NCBI GenBank assembly: GCA_011364965.1
Contig: RDOB01000001.1
Coordinates: forward strand, 1 to 64,000
Direction of reading: 5' to 3'
Origin: Candidatus Heimdallarchaeota archaeon
Lineage (GTDB): Archaea > Asgardarchaeota > Heimdallarchaeia > Hodarchaeales > Hodarchaeaceae
Length of the DNA stretch: 64,000 bases
Shown: piece by piece, positions 1 through 10,255 of the stretch
How positions within the stretch are numbered: position 1 is the first letter of the stretch
Layout of the letters: each line of letters opens with the position of its first letter
Notes under the pieces: generated by a model
The model's database searches: none
What the model was told of the DNA's origin: nothing
What the model saw: the letters and a program-made list of their open reading frames with translations, nothing else
Position numbers and translations under genes: made by a program

Positions 1-893
1 GATGTTAATGCTTTTCCTGCGAGTTTACAGGTGGGAGGTACTATATAGGCAAAAATTTTATCACATTCATTGGCGAGAACGAGTTTAACAGGAATTTTTT
101 TCCGAGTATGTCCTTTATTCATATTATAATCCGTGATTTTCGTATCCCCATTACAAAGCAGCTCATCCTTATACTTCTGAACCAAAGGTTTTACACCTGA
201 ATTAACACGGGCCCGAATAATAAAAAAAACCTGTTTATCAAGGAGCCACTCGACTAAGTCATAGTTATAAAAATCTCCATCCCCCAATATTCCAATGACC
301 TTTTCTTGAGCGAGTAAAGGGCTTAAGAGGTCTTGAAACCGGTGAAGAGTCGAGTATTTTTTGGGAATTAATTGAACTCCTAATGTAATAGGTTCGGGTG
401 CATTTACCCAAATAACACTGAAAAATTGATAAAATTGGGAAGTACTAGCCTTTGGTTTTCCGTTACGAATATAGGAAGATGTAGTTTTCGCATAATTAGG
501 ATCCAGGTGAAAATCAATCGCAAGTATCATCCCACGCTTTCGTGCACGTTGAAAATTCTCGGGAAGGCTATTTAGAAACTGAAAAAAGCCAATTTGCTGT
601 GTTCCTGTAATTTGGTCAACAGTGTTCGTTTTTAACCAAGCTAAAGTAGTCTCACCGGAAGGAATTGAGATGTTTTGATCTCGAAGATCTCTAGCTTTGC
701 GGGAAATGGAAGTTCGATCTATTGCGGATAGTATAAGTAATTTCAACCGTGATTTCATGTCAAAGGTAGAACTAGTCGGGATTGGATTTGATAATATTTG
801 AAACTTATCAAACCAACGTACCACAAACTTTATAAGAGCTGGAGTTTTTCTAGCTTTTCGTGGTGGAAAGCGAGGTAGCTTTATTTGATCCAT
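1..893 (-). mobile_element. DDE transposase (IS4/ISH3-like), truncated by the window start
   Basis: Reverse-strand reading from ATG at 893: MDQIKLPRFPPRKARKTPALIKFVVRWFDKFQ...MILAIDFHLDPNYAKTTSSYIRNGKPKAS...VIGILGDGDFYNYDLVEWLLDKQVFFIIRARVNSG; AIDFH and LGDGDFYN look like DDE motifs. Open to position 1; missing from the ORF track because it has no stop in the window. Confidence 0.8.
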
Positions 894-1022
894 AATGACT
901 ACTAATCGCTTTTCTCCACATTTAAGTCTTTCCCCTCCAAGATTGGGTCAAACTCTCTCTCTCCCATAGTTACGAAGTACTGACGGATTTGACGATGTTA
1001 ATAATTCTTAGCTTTGTCATTT

Positions 1023-1454
1023 TCAATTTTGATATTGATATTTGAAAAGATAATATGGATTTTCCTCAGGTCCCAAAAACAAAAATGCTCCTCGAAGTGT
1101 TAAAAGGTTTATAGACACCACAATGCCTAGAGTTCCTTTATTAATTGTAACTAATGAGAATGTTATAATTAATAAGCTTATTACGGTACCAGTAAGGATC
1201 ATGGTACGGTGTAGTTTCTTAGTTCGAAACTTTCTTTGTAAAGGATCCTCCTCTGCAAACGCATAATCGATAGCTAATATACTAAGATTGTAAGTAAGAA
1301 TAGCGGCCCAAATTAAAAAAAACACAAAGATAAAGAGCATCATCACGATATCTAAACCTATAATAATTCTAGTAACCTCGTATAAAGAATCAAATACAAT
1401 TAATACGACAACAAGGATACCTAAACCGATATCAAAGCGATTGAGGGAATTCAT
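1023..1454 (-). CDS. Multi-pass membrane protein, unknown function
   Basis: 143-aa ORF with several hydrophobic helices. Confidence 0.6.
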   Translation of the reverse strand: MNSLNRFDIGLGILVVVLIVFDSLYEVTRIIIGLDIVMMLFIFVFFLIWAAILTYNLSILAIDYAFAEEDPLQRKFRTKKLHRTMILTGTVISLLIITFSLVTINKGTLGIVVSINLLTLRGAFLFLGPEENPYYLFKYQYQN

Positions 1455-1545
1455 TCTTTACAGAGAATTCGCGGAGTTTAATGTTTTAAATATGTAATAT
1501 TAATGAAATTAGGGTTTCGCTAGAAAATAGAGGATTCTCTCTTTT

Positions 1546-1731
1546 TCACTCTTTTTTAAAAGAGAAGAAAACCTTTTTTTCCGCGAAACATACAGGACAG
1601 ACCCAATCGTTTGGGAGTCTTGTAAAAGGGGTACCTGGTTTAATTCCTAATACTGCGTCACCTATTTCAGGTTTGTAAATATACCCACATACCCTACAAC
1701 AGAACCATCCTTCTATCATTGAGATAAACAA
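1546..1731 (-). CDS. Rubredoxin-like protein
   Basis: CRVCGYIYKPEIGD...GTPFTRLPNDWVCPVC, classic rubredoxin CxxCGY / CPxC pattern. Confidence 0.92.
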   Translation of the reverse strand: MFISMIEGWFCCRVCGYIYKPEIGDAVLGIKPGTPFTRLPNDWVCPVCFAEKKVFFSFKKE

Positions 1732-1756
1732 CTTTAAATCGATATTTCACTTTTTC

Positions 1757-2776
1757 TCAGTTTCCATCTATTATCCCTTCCGATGTGACGGAAAATACAG
1801 CTTCACTTTCCGGGAGAAGAGGACTATCAACAATTCTAGCAATTCTAAGATCACCCTTAGATTTTCTCAAATAAACACGGGTTTGAGCGGCATGAGCAAC
1901 AATATTTCCACCGACAGGATAAGTTGGATCTCCAAAGAATTGATCTGGTTTTGATTGAACCTGATTTGTGACAATTACAGCCATATTTCCTATTTCCGCT
2001 GCTCTCAATATTGTATGTATGTGTTGATTCAACTTTTGCTGCCTAGCTGCAAGTGTACCTCTTCCTGTGAATTCAGCACGAAAATGAGCAATAAGTGAAT
2101 CGACAACCATTAACTTAACAGGTTCCTTAGGAAGGTAATCTTTGATTGTTTTTTCAACTAGAACCATTTGGTGGTCGCTATTATGGGCTCGACCGTGAAG
2201 AATGTTTTCTAAGACCTTTTCGACATCAAGATCCTCTTTAAACCTTTCTGCCATCGAAACTATTCTTTCGGGTCTGAAAGTTCCTTCACTATCAATATAC
2301 ATCACCTTCGGATACTCATCACCATCACGTAAACCTCCTTTCTCCCGAGGTAATTGGACTGTTACACATAATTGATGAGCAACCTGAGTTTTTCCTGAAC
2401 GATATTCTCCATAAAATTCTGTTACAGCCCCTGTTTCGATCCCTCCACCAAATAACATATCTAATTTCTGACTTCCGGTAGTGATCTTTGCTAAATCCTT
2501 TCGTCTTTCTAAAACAGACTTTGCTGTCTCAAAATCGATATCAAGGGCTGCTTGCGCAGCTTCAATAATCTTCTTGACAGTTCTTTCGCCCATTCCACCT
2601 ATAGCAGCCAATTCACCCACTGATACAGTCGCAATTGATTCTAATGTTGAAAAACCAGCTTCAACTAGCTTGTTTGCTGTGGTTGGTCCAATTCCTGGAA
2701 GATCTGTTATCGATGTAATCTTTGGTTCATCTTTCGAGGGGGGTTCACTAGTTTCAGCTTTTTTCTTAGGTGTCAT
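1757..2776 (-). CDS. radA: DNA repair and recombination protein RadA
   Basis: N-terminal HhH (DLPGIGPTTANKLVEAG), Walker A GEYRSGKTQ, VTNQVQSKPDQFFGDPTYPVGGNIVAHAAQTRVYLRKSKG. Confidence 0.97.
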   Translation of the reverse strand: MTPKKKAETSEPPSKDEPKITSITDLPGIGPTTANKLVEAGFSTLESIATVSVGELAAIGGMGERTVKKIIEAAQAALDIDFETAKSVLERRKDLAKITTGSQKLDMLFGGGIETGAVTEFYGEYRSGKTQVAHQLCVTVQLPREKGGLRDGDEYPKVMYIDSEGTFRPERIVSMAERFKEDLDVEKVLENILHGRAHNSDHQMVLVEKTIKDYLPKEPVKLMVVDSLIAHFRAEFTGRGTLAARQQKLNQHIHTILRAAEIGNMAVIVTNQVQSKPDQFFGDPTYPVGGNIVAHAAQTRVYLRKSKGDLRIARIVDSPLLPESEAVFSVTSEGIIDGN

Positions 2777-3192
2777 TTTTTCTCCTGTCCTTAACTATCT
2801 GCTATATTATGATTAATTTGATCCAATATTCCTCTGAATGAGCCTTCTTTTTTATTCAAAATAATATAATGATAATTTGAATCAATTTAGGCCTTAAATG
2901 AATATTGATCTTTTGGAAATTCTCCTGTAGAAACATTCAATATAACTTTATTAAGTGCTTCGATGAGATTCACCTCAAACTCGCAAATTTCAATCCTATT
3001 TCTTAAAGACTCTAAAGAACGGACTTTTCAAATTAAAAATGCAAAGATTAATATCTTCAATTCAGCTTTTCTCTCTTAATTCCTGTTAGATTTTATTAGG
3101 GAATACAAAAATCCTTAAATCCATCATATAGTGATACACTTCTATAGTGTTAGGAATCACAATAACTATCTGTGAATAAAGAATAAAACAGA

Positions 3193-4119
3193 ATGGGATC
3201 AAACTTGAACATTATCAGATATTCTATGCCTAAATTAAATCTGGGTCGCTTTCTTCACATTCGAAGACGTGCAATTTCTCCAGTTATTGCAACTATCATG
3301 ATTTTCGGTTTAATCATAACAGGTGTAATGATTACATTTATTCAAGTACTTCCCTACATTGAAAAAGCAAAAAGCCAAGAATCGGTTTCAGCGGTACAGA
3401 ATAGCTTCCTTGAATTGGATACTGCTATCAAATCACTAATTAGTGAAAGTGGATCTCCTGGGGGTTATAGAACGGTTTTTGTTCAAAAACCTCAAGGTAG
3501 AATTGATTATATACCCAATCGTAATTTTGTATCTTTTGGTCTTAAAGATCAAGATGATAATTCTATACTCATGATTTTACAGGAACAGGGAATGGGATTA
3601 TTAGATTGGCAATATAGTAGTCCACAATCTCTTCTTCCTCGTGGAACAACGAAATTCTTAACAGGTCCTGATCCTTATAAAACGCGGAATCCTGTTTTCC
3701 TCACTGGTACTTTCTCAAACGAAGAGTATAATGATCTAACAAATTTGACTTTAAGTCATCAGAATGACCGAAAACATCATATTTCTTTAAATTATCGAAT
3801 TTCCGTTTATTTAACTATTTCTACTCAACCAAACCCTCAGATTCAGATTCAAGTCTTTTTGATAATTCTATCAGCAGATTTTAATTCAATTTTCTCTCAA
3901 TATAAACAATTTTCGATACGTTCAACTCAAAATATTTCCACGCCAGTTAATATTCCAAAAAATGATTCAATAGCAGAATTAAATCTTGTGTGGAAGAATG
4001 AAAAAATGCAGACATTTGATTCACTCTGGAATACAAAAGCGATTCAAGGATTCGAACCGAAATATTTCGATATTGTGATTCAAACTTATATATTTGAAAT
4101 TGGTTTATCTACAACCTAA
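3193..4119 (+). CDS. Archaeal pilin/archaellin-like protein (class III signal)
   Basis: RRRAISPVIATIMIFGLIITGVMITF near the N-terminus; first gene of the pilus-like operon. Confidence 0.75.
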   Translation: MGSNLNIIRYSMPKLNLGRFLHIRRRAISPVIATIMIFGLIITGVMITFIQVLPYIEKAKSQESVSAVQNSFLELDTAIKSLISESGSPGGYRTVFVQKPQGRIDYIPNRNFVSFGLKDQDDNSILMILQEQGMGLLDWQYSSPQSLLPRGTTKFLTGPDPYKTRNPVFLTGTFSNEEYNDLTNLTLSHQNDRKHHISLNYRISVYLTISTQPNPQIQIQVFLIILSADFNSIFSQYKQFSIRSTQNISTPVNIPKNDSIAELNLVWKNEKMQTFDSLWNTKAIQGFEPKYFDIVIQTYIFEIGLSTT

Positions 4120-4140
4120 GAAAATGGATTTGGTCAAGAA

Positions 4141-4587
4141 ATGGCGTCTCAATATATTACTTTCATGATTGTTTTCATATTGGGATTAAGTGTTGTTGTG
4201 ATGACAAACACTATGTTCATATCCATGAGCGCACAATTTCAAGAAAATATTGCAGATATCGAAATGGATCAAATATTGAGCAGAGTAAGACTTAATCTTC
4301 AAGAAATGATACTTTTAGTATCAGATTCTAATTTAACTATCCAAAGAGAAATAGATCTTCCCACAATCCTAGGTGAAAGGTTTAGATATTCGATTGATCT
4401 TTCAAATACGACAACCCATATCATTATCAAAGGTTACACAATTAATAGAGAAATATATCAGACAATGGCTTTCTCTATAGAAAATAAATATATTATTCAT
4501 ACCTCAGGTGTTTTTCAAAGCACTTCTAAATTACTAAATCTTAATGTGAGGATTACCTCTAATTTCCTCACAATTTCAATATCCTAA
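4141..4587 (+). CDS. Pilus-associated secreted/membrane protein (pilin- or FlaG/F-like)
   Basis: N-terminal hydrophobic segment ITFMIVFILGLSVVVMTNTMF plus beta-rich ectodomain; inside the operon. Confidence 0.55.
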   Translation: MASQYITFMIVFILGLSVVVMTNTMFISMSAQFQENIADIEMDQILSRVRLNLQEMILLVSDSNLTIQREIDLPTILGERFRYSIDLSNTTTHIIIKGYTINREIYQTMAFSIENKYIIHTSGVFQSTSKLLNLNVRITSNFLTISIS

Positions 4588-4619
4588 AAAATGATACGAT
4601 AAATATTTAGTCTAACAAG

Positions 4620-6140
4620 GTGAATGAAGTAATGGCCGAATCAAGTAGCTTAATTCGTGAAACATATCCACTAATCCCTCCTTTTAGCTATGCACTTGTT
4701 GCTACAGATCCAGAAACAAAACAAACGAAATATACTGTAGTAGAAGTGCCATTAAGTACAAAAGAAAAAGATATTTTAGATATGGTAAAAAATATCCTCG
4801 AAGAAGAGCTTGATGTTGATTTTAACGTTCTTAAAAGTCCAGATGTAGCTCGAGATTATTTGAGATCAAAAGTTATTGCAATTGCAAAAGATTACGGTCT
4901 TAAATTAGATGAAAAAACCTTTGATAAAATAAATTACCATATAGCACGAGATTTTGTTGGTTTCGGCCCGATAGATGCTATGTTGAAAGATCATAACGTA
5001 GAAGATATATCCTGTGATGGTGTAGGAATTCCAGTCTATATTTGGCATCGAAAATTTGAAAGTATCCAAACAAATGTAAAATTTGATAATGAAGATGATC
5101 TAGACGCATTTATTATTAAATTGGCACAGCGGGCTGGAAGGCATATTAGTGTTGCAAGACCTTTACTAGATGCTGCATTGCCAGATGGCAGTCGATTACA
5201 ATTAACGTATGGCAGAGAGGTCACGCAAAGGGGAAGTACATTTACTATTAGAAAATTCCGTTCAGATCCACTTACAATAACAGATATGGTGATTTTTAAT
5301 ACGATTGATGAAGATCTAGCAGCATTTTTATGGTATGTATTGGAAAATAGAAATTCCATTGTGATTGCAGGAGGTACCGCTGCAGGTAAAACCTCATTAC
5401 TTAACAGTTTAGCAATGTTTATTCGTCCAGGTATGAAGATTGTATCTATTGAAGACACTGCAGAATTACACATTCCACATGAAAATTGGATTCCTGCAGT
5501 TGCAAGGGAGGGTTATGGCGGAAGGGAAATGGATGGATCACGACGGGGTGAGGTTTCAATGTATGATCTTCTCCGTGCTGCTTTAAGACAAAGACCTGAT
5601 TATCTTTTCGTAGGAGAAGTAAGAGGAGCGGAAGCTTACAATCTTTTCCAAGCCATGGCTACTGGGCATACTGGAATGGGCACAATCCACGGGGATAGTG
5701 TAACTGGAACCATTAGAAGGTTAGAAAATGAACCAATGAATATTCCGCGAACATTAATTCAAACACTGAATTTCCTTCTTGTTCTTCGAAAAGTACGAAG
5801 GGGAGACAAACAAGTTCGTCGTGTAATTGAGTGTACTGAGATCGTAGGGATAGATCCCGTAACAACAGAACTCATTACAAACAAGGTATTTGGTTGGAAC
5901 GCAAGAGAAGATTCCTATATCAACTATGGACGGTCTTATGCTTTAGAGGGAATACAAGAAGGCCAAGGATTGACAGAAAACCAGGTTTATGAGGAATTAG
6001 ATCGTCGGAAGACAATTTTACGTTGGATGGTGAAAAAGAAACTTGCTCATTATTCTCAAGTAGCTGAGGTAGTAAATAATTATTATCAAAATCCTCTTGA
6101 AACAGTTGATAGAGCAAAACGAGAATTAAAGTCTCTGTAA
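4620..6140 (+). CDS. Type II/IV secretion system ATPase (GspE/FlaI-like)
   Basis: Walker A AGGTAAGKTSLLNSLA; SIEDTAELHIPHENW; LRQRPDYLFVGEVRGAEAYNLFQAMATGHTGMGTIHGDS. Confidence 0.95.
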   Translation: MNEVMAESSSLIRETYPLIPPFSYALVATDPETKQTKYTVVEVPLSTKEKDILDMVKNILEEELDVDFNVLKSPDVARDYLRSKVIAIAKDYGLKLDEKTFDKINYHIARDFVGFGPIDAMLKDHNVEDISCDGVGIPVYIWHRKFESIQTNVKFDNEDDLDAFIIKLAQRAGRHISVARPLLDAALPDGSRLQLTYGREVTQRGSTFTIRKFRSDPLTITDMVIFNTIDEDLAAFLWYVLENRNSIVIAGGTAAGKTSLLNSLAMFIRPGMKIVSIEDTAELHIPHENWIPAVAREGYGGREMDGSRRGEVSMYDLLRAALRQRPDYLFVGEVRGAEAYNLFQAMATGHTGMGTIHGDSVTGTIRRLENEPMNIPRTLIQTLNFLLVLRKVRRGDKQVRRVIECTEIVGIDPVTTELITNKVFGWNAREDSYINYGRSYALEGIQEGQGLTENQVYEELDRRKTILRWMVKKKLAHYSQVAEVVNNYYQNPLETVDRAKRELKSL

Positions 6141-6147
6141 TAGATGC

Positions 6148-7071
6148 ATGGAGTGTCCTTCTGTGAGTAAATTTATCCGAAGAGTTGGTTATCTTAGATT
6201 TGGAAGATATTTGGAGCCATTATTTGAAAAGGGACGATTTGAACGATTAAATACAAGTCTAAAGAAGGCAGGAATGGATATATCGATACGAGCCTACTTA
6301 GGAAGTGCTCTTTTAACCTCAATTTTGCTTACAATTTTCGTATTTATATTCTCATTTTTGACTTTGAACATTGTATTCCAAAATATCACTCCAGATACAC
6401 CACCAGAAAACATATTGACTGTTTCTTTAATTCTTGGAATTTTTTTGGGTATACTTACTGGAATATTTACTTATTTCCCCTTCCTTTATTGGCCTCAGAT
6501 GAAAGCAACGGATAGAAAAATTCTAATTGAAGCAGGCTTAACTTCAACTGCATCGTACTTATCTGCTATGTCGAGTTCGGGAGTTCCCCCTGATAGATTG
6601 TTTTATTCGTTAGCAGGAGAAGAATCAGTTGCACCTGAAATTTCAAAGGAGAGTAAACGTATCACAAGAGATATTGAAATATTTGGGTATGATATTCTAA
6701 AGGCATTAAGAACTGCAGCTGAACGTTCTCCATCCGAGAGATTCGCAAAATTTCTTGATGGTATGTCTGCAACCATTACAAGTGGAGGAGATTTAACGTT
6801 TTTCTTAGCTGCAGAAACAACTGCTTTGATGAAGGTTAAAGAAGAAGAAACTAAAGAATTTATAGATCAATTAGGAGTTCTTGCAGAAATCTTCATGATT
6901 GTTGGGGTTGTTGCTCCCTTATTTTTTGTAGTAATTCTTGCTATTCTTGCTGTTATAAGCCCTGAAGCAACTCTGGGCCAAGTTTTCATGATTTTCTTAA
7001 CATACTTCATAATGCCTATTCTACTTGTTATTATGAATTTAATGGTTAGTACAATTTCAAGAGAAATCTGA
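6148..7071 (+). CDS. Type II secretion system F / TadC-like membrane platform protein 1
   Basis: T2SSF-like helical domain (FLDGMSATITSGGDLTFFLAAETTALMKVKEEETKEFIDQLGVLAEIFMIVGVVAPLFFVVIL) directly after the ATPase. Confidence 0.85.
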   Translation: MECPSVSKFIRRVGYLRFGRYLEPLFEKGRFERLNTSLKKAGMDISIRAYLGSALLTSILLTIFVFIFSFLTLNIVFQNITPDTPPENILTVSLILGIFLGILTGIFTYFPFLYWPQMKATDRKILIEAGLTSTASYLSAMSSSGVPPDRLFYSLAGEESVAPEISKESKRITRDIEIFGYDILKALRTAAERSPSERFAKFLDGMSATITSGGDLTFFLAAETTALMKVKEEETKEFIDQLGVLAEIFMIVGVVAPLFFVVILAILAVISPEATLGQVFMIFLTYFIMPILLVIMNLMVSTISREI

Positions 7072-7093
7072 TCAATATGGAGGTACAAGGATA

Positions 7094-8056
7094 TTGGTAA
7101 AGTTGTCTAAAAAGCGCGAACGAAACCTTTGGATTTTATCTATTGCATTGTTCATAATTAGCTTACCTGTAGGGTTATTATTCTACACTCCCCTAATCGA
7201 ACACTTATTTCAAGTACAACCTCCAACCATTTCAGACCCTCCCTTACCTGAAGGTGAAACTCATCCTTATATCTATTCAATTAGAGAAGTATTTAACATT
7301 GGATTCTTTGATATTATTGATATAACTGCATTAGCTATACTCGCTCTTATTCTGTTACCTGCATTAGCTTACAGATCTGATCGAAACTGGAGGGATAATA
7401 TTGATGAACATATTCCATCCTTACTTAGAGAAATATCTGATGCCCAAAAAACAGGATTACCATTACCCCGAGCAATCATGGAATCATCTAAACATCAATA
7501 TGGTGCTCTTACTCCTGAGCTCAAAAAAATGGCAGCAAAAATTAGTTGGGGGATTCCTTTCTATGATGCACTTCGCAGTCTAACGGAAACTGCAGACACC
7601 CCCTTAATGAAGAGAACATCATTATTGATACTAGAAGCTGAAAGATCTGGTGGTGCAATTGAAGAGGTGTTTGAAGCAGCACATAAACATGTTTCAGAAA
7701 TCTTGGGGCTTAAAAGAGAACGGTTAGGGGCAATGAAACCTTATACTATGATAATTTATGCTTCATTCATTGTTTTTGCTCTAGTGATGCTCATTCTCCT
7801 CTATTCATTCTTTACAATACTCGCTCTTCAAATTGTTGAAGCAGTCGCAGAAGGGCAAAATCCCACCGCAAAGCTCCCCTTTAATTTAGCAGGATTACAA
7901 TTAATATTCTTCCACTTAATGCTAATTGAAGCTACCTTTGCAGGCCTAATTGCAGGAAAAATGGGTGAGGGAGACTCAAAATTAGGTTTAAGACACTCAT
8001 GTATACTAGTGGGGATCTCATATTTATTCTTTAAGATTCCGATATACTTTTTATAA
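7094..8056 (+). CDS. Type II secretion system F / TadC-like membrane platform protein 2
   Basis: T2SSF-like (IPSLLREISDAQKTGLPLPRAIMESSKHQYGALTPELKKMAAKISWGIPFYDALRSLTETADTPLMKRTSLLILEAERSGGAIEEVFEAA). Confidence 0.85.
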   Translation: MVKLSKKRERNLWILSIALFIISLPVGLLFYTPLIEHLFQVQPPTISDPPLPEGETHPYIYSIREVFNIGFFDIIDITALAILALILLPALAYRSDRNWRDNIDEHIPSLLREISDAQKTGLPLPRAIMESSKHQYGALTPELKKMAAKISWGIPFYDALRSLTETADTPLMKRTSLLILEAERSGGAIEEVFEAAHKHVSEILGLKRERLGAMKPYTMIIYASFIVFALVMLILLYSFFTILALQIVEAVAEGQNPTAKLPFNLAGLQLIFFHLMLIEATFAGLIAGKMGEGDSKLGLRHSCILVGISYLFFKIPIYFL

Positions 8057-8075
8057 GCATAAGAGGTTGTAAAAA

Positions 8076-8534
8076 ATGGGAAAAGAAGAAAAAATGTTAA
8101 CAGAACTGCTAGAAAAAATCTCAACGCTGGAAGATAAGATTACAAACATGGAATTCCTCTTAGTTCAAGGTATGGGAACTGGAGGGGGATCACTTCCCAC
8201 TCCAAGTCCTTCAGTAAATACTGGTCAAATTCCAGCAGGCGCAGTAAAAGTTGACCTCGCTCCGATTGAAAATCGCATAACACTGATCGAAGAAAATGTT
8301 AAAGTAATTACAAATCAACTTACATCATTAACAGAAGTAACTAAAGGAATGCAGACTGAAAAAACACAAAAAGCAGATGAATTAATAACTCAAGCTACCA
8401 CCCTTCTTGAAAGAGGACTACAACTCACCGAGTTAGAGACAACAATGCTCGAGGTAAAAGATCGCCTTGAAGAAATTATTGTACAACTTGAGGTAGCAAA
8501 TGTAGGTGTAGTTAGTGAAGAAAAATCTTCGTAG
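8076..8534 (+). CDS. Coiled-coil protein of the pilus operon
   Basis: Heptad-rich 152 aa (MLTELLEKISTLEDKITNMEF...), same strand and tight spacing. Confidence 0.6.
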   Translation: MGKEEKMLTELLEKISTLEDKITNMEFLLVQGMGTGGGSLPTPSPSVNTGQIPAGAVKVDLAPIENRITLIEENVKVITNQLTSLTEVTKGMQTEKTQKADELITQATTLLERGLQLTELETTMLEVKDRLEEIIVQLEVANVGVVSEEKSS

Positions 8535-8571
8535 AATGAAAAAGCTATAAGTTACAGGAATAATTAGAACG

Positions 8572-9753
8572 ATGAACAGGAAGATTGGCTTTTTATTCAA
8601 AAGAAGGAGAGGACAAATAAGAGCAGTGGATTTTGTTGTTAGCCTCTTTCTTTTTTTATTAATGCTATCACAACTAATCTTGTTAATCATTAATGTTCAA
8701 TCAGGAATAATTAGCACTCGTGAGGGATACATTTCATATGATGAATTAGATATTTTTGGAAGAGCAATTCTACAAAAAGAGGGGGATCCTAATTGGGGAT
8801 ATCAGCAAGGACTCCCTGACAATTTTGGTTTAGCCATAGAGAACTCACATTCAGGATTAACCTTAGATCCATCCAAAATTGCACGATTAATAACTGGTAC
8901 AACATATCCTATTTCTTCAGTATCAGGTTTTGATATATTTGACTATTCTACATTAAAGAATTGGATACATCTTGAATCAGAATATGATTTTCAACTTACA
9001 TTAACTCCGAGTCTAAATGTGGATTTATCAGTGACTTTAGAAAATACTTCATGGAACAATCTTGAAGTTTTTGTATCAGGATCCAATGAAATACCTATTG
9101 AGAACGCAATAGCTCAATTTTGGATACTTGATTTGACCGATAGGGAAATTATTAACAATGGAATTCAAACTACAGATCAATGGGGAGAAGCAGTAATTCA
9201 ATATGAAGTACCAAATTTAAATGATCCAGAAAGAGCTCATATTCCAATAGTTATTGTTAGCAAATTTAATTTATGGGGATTAGACTGGGTCAATCCTAAT
9301 CTAGAAAGAGCTGTTGTTGGGACAGTCTCAAACACCACTTTATGGTTAGGAGGTACCTCTCCTTCAACAATGCTGGTTTCAGACATTTTGGAGTCTACAG
9401 GAACTCTTGATACCCACTTTTTATCAATATTATATGAAGATACCAATGGAGTCTACAAAAATATTTCATTAGACGTGTCTACAAGTCTCGATGCAAATGA
9501 ATCACTTGGTATTCCTAGTGAGGGACTAGTAGTATGTTTTAGCATTTCCAAATTTGATAGTGTCTATAAAGTAGGAGTAGGGACATATCCAGCCATATTA
9601 GACAATGACTTATCAGCTTCTGGATCATTTTACCAAATTTTTGGAGAACTGACTTTTCCTGACCGAATCAGAGCAATGATCTCCAAAGATTTTCCAGTAA
9701 TTGTCCGAGGTTTGTCAATGAAGTGTCAAATTACACTTTGGAGGGAAGGTTAA
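8572..9753 (+). CDS. Prepilin-like protein with RRGQ motif
   Basis: KRRRGQIRAVDFVVSLFLFLLMLSQLILLII: basic-G|Q followed by hydrophobic segment; large ectodomain. Confidence 0.65.
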   Translation: MNRKIGFLFKRRRGQIRAVDFVVSLFLFLLMLSQLILLIINVQSGIISTREGYISYDELDIFGRAILQKEGDPNWGYQQGLPDNFGLAIENSHSGLTLDPSKIARLITGTTYPISSVSGFDIFDYSTLKNWIHLESEYDFQLTLTPSLNVDLSVTLENTSWNNLEVFVSGSNEIPIENAIAQFWILDLTDREIINNGIQTTDQWGEAVIQYEVPNLNDPERAHIPIVIVSKFNLWGLDWVNPNLERAVVGTVSNTTLWLGGTSPSTMLVSDILESTGTLDTHFLSILYEDTNGVYKNISLDVSTSLDANESLGIPSEGLVVCFSISKFDSVYKVGVGTYPAILDNDLSASGSFYQIFGELTFPDRIRAMISKDFPVIVRGLSMKCQITLWREG

Positions 9754-9757
9754 AACT

Positions 9758-10255
9758 TTGTTAAACAAAAGAAAAGGACAATTACAGATTGCAGAAACTT
9801 TAGTTTCTGTCACCTTAATGCTAGCTCTTGCTCTCCTTTTAATTAGTGCTGCTAACCAATTAACTTCACCTTCAACAGACTTTACATATTTAAATCAAAC
9901 CGCAGAAGATATTCTTGCCACAGCGGATGAATTAGGATTATTAAGACCATGTGTTTACCTATTTGGTAATATAAATTATGATGATGCATATACTCTCTAT
10001 CAGGATGCATTAATAGATTATATTAAGGTTCATATGCCACCCAAACTAGGTTATTCTTTGATTTGTCATGAAATCATTGATGGTAGTACAAATCCCTCTT
10101 ACTTTACCATCATTGGAACCTCTGCAGATATATTAGCTTATCAGGGGGATGCTATCGTTGTCGCTAATTACCATCTAGGATCTTTCAGTTCCTCAGAATT
10201 TGGATTATTTGATTTACAATATCTTGTTCAATTATTTATTTGGGAGAAGATCTAG
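9758..10255 (+). CDS. Prepilin-like protein with RKGQ motif
   Basis: MLNKRKGQLQIAETLVSVTLMLALALLLISA. Confidence 0.7.
   Translation: MLNKRKGQLQIAETLVSVTLMLALALLLISAANQLTSPSTDFTYLNQTAEDILATADELGLLRPCVYLFGNINYDDAYTLYQDALIDYIKVHMPPKLGYSLICHEIIDGSTNPSYFTIIGTSADILAYQGDAIVVANYHLGSFSSSEFGLFDLQYLVQLFIWEKI

Noticed and set aside
2481-2816. 111-aa plus-strand ORF in the track
   Set aside because: Antisense to the radA 5' region; composition fits a shadow ORF.
5036-5473. 145-aa minus ORF inside the pilus ATPase gene
   Set aside because: Shadow of a strongly conserved coding gene on the other strand; same reasoning for 5920-6117, 6867-7088, 7828-8124, 8433-8690, 17444-17812, 43898-44353, 52079-52657 and similar.
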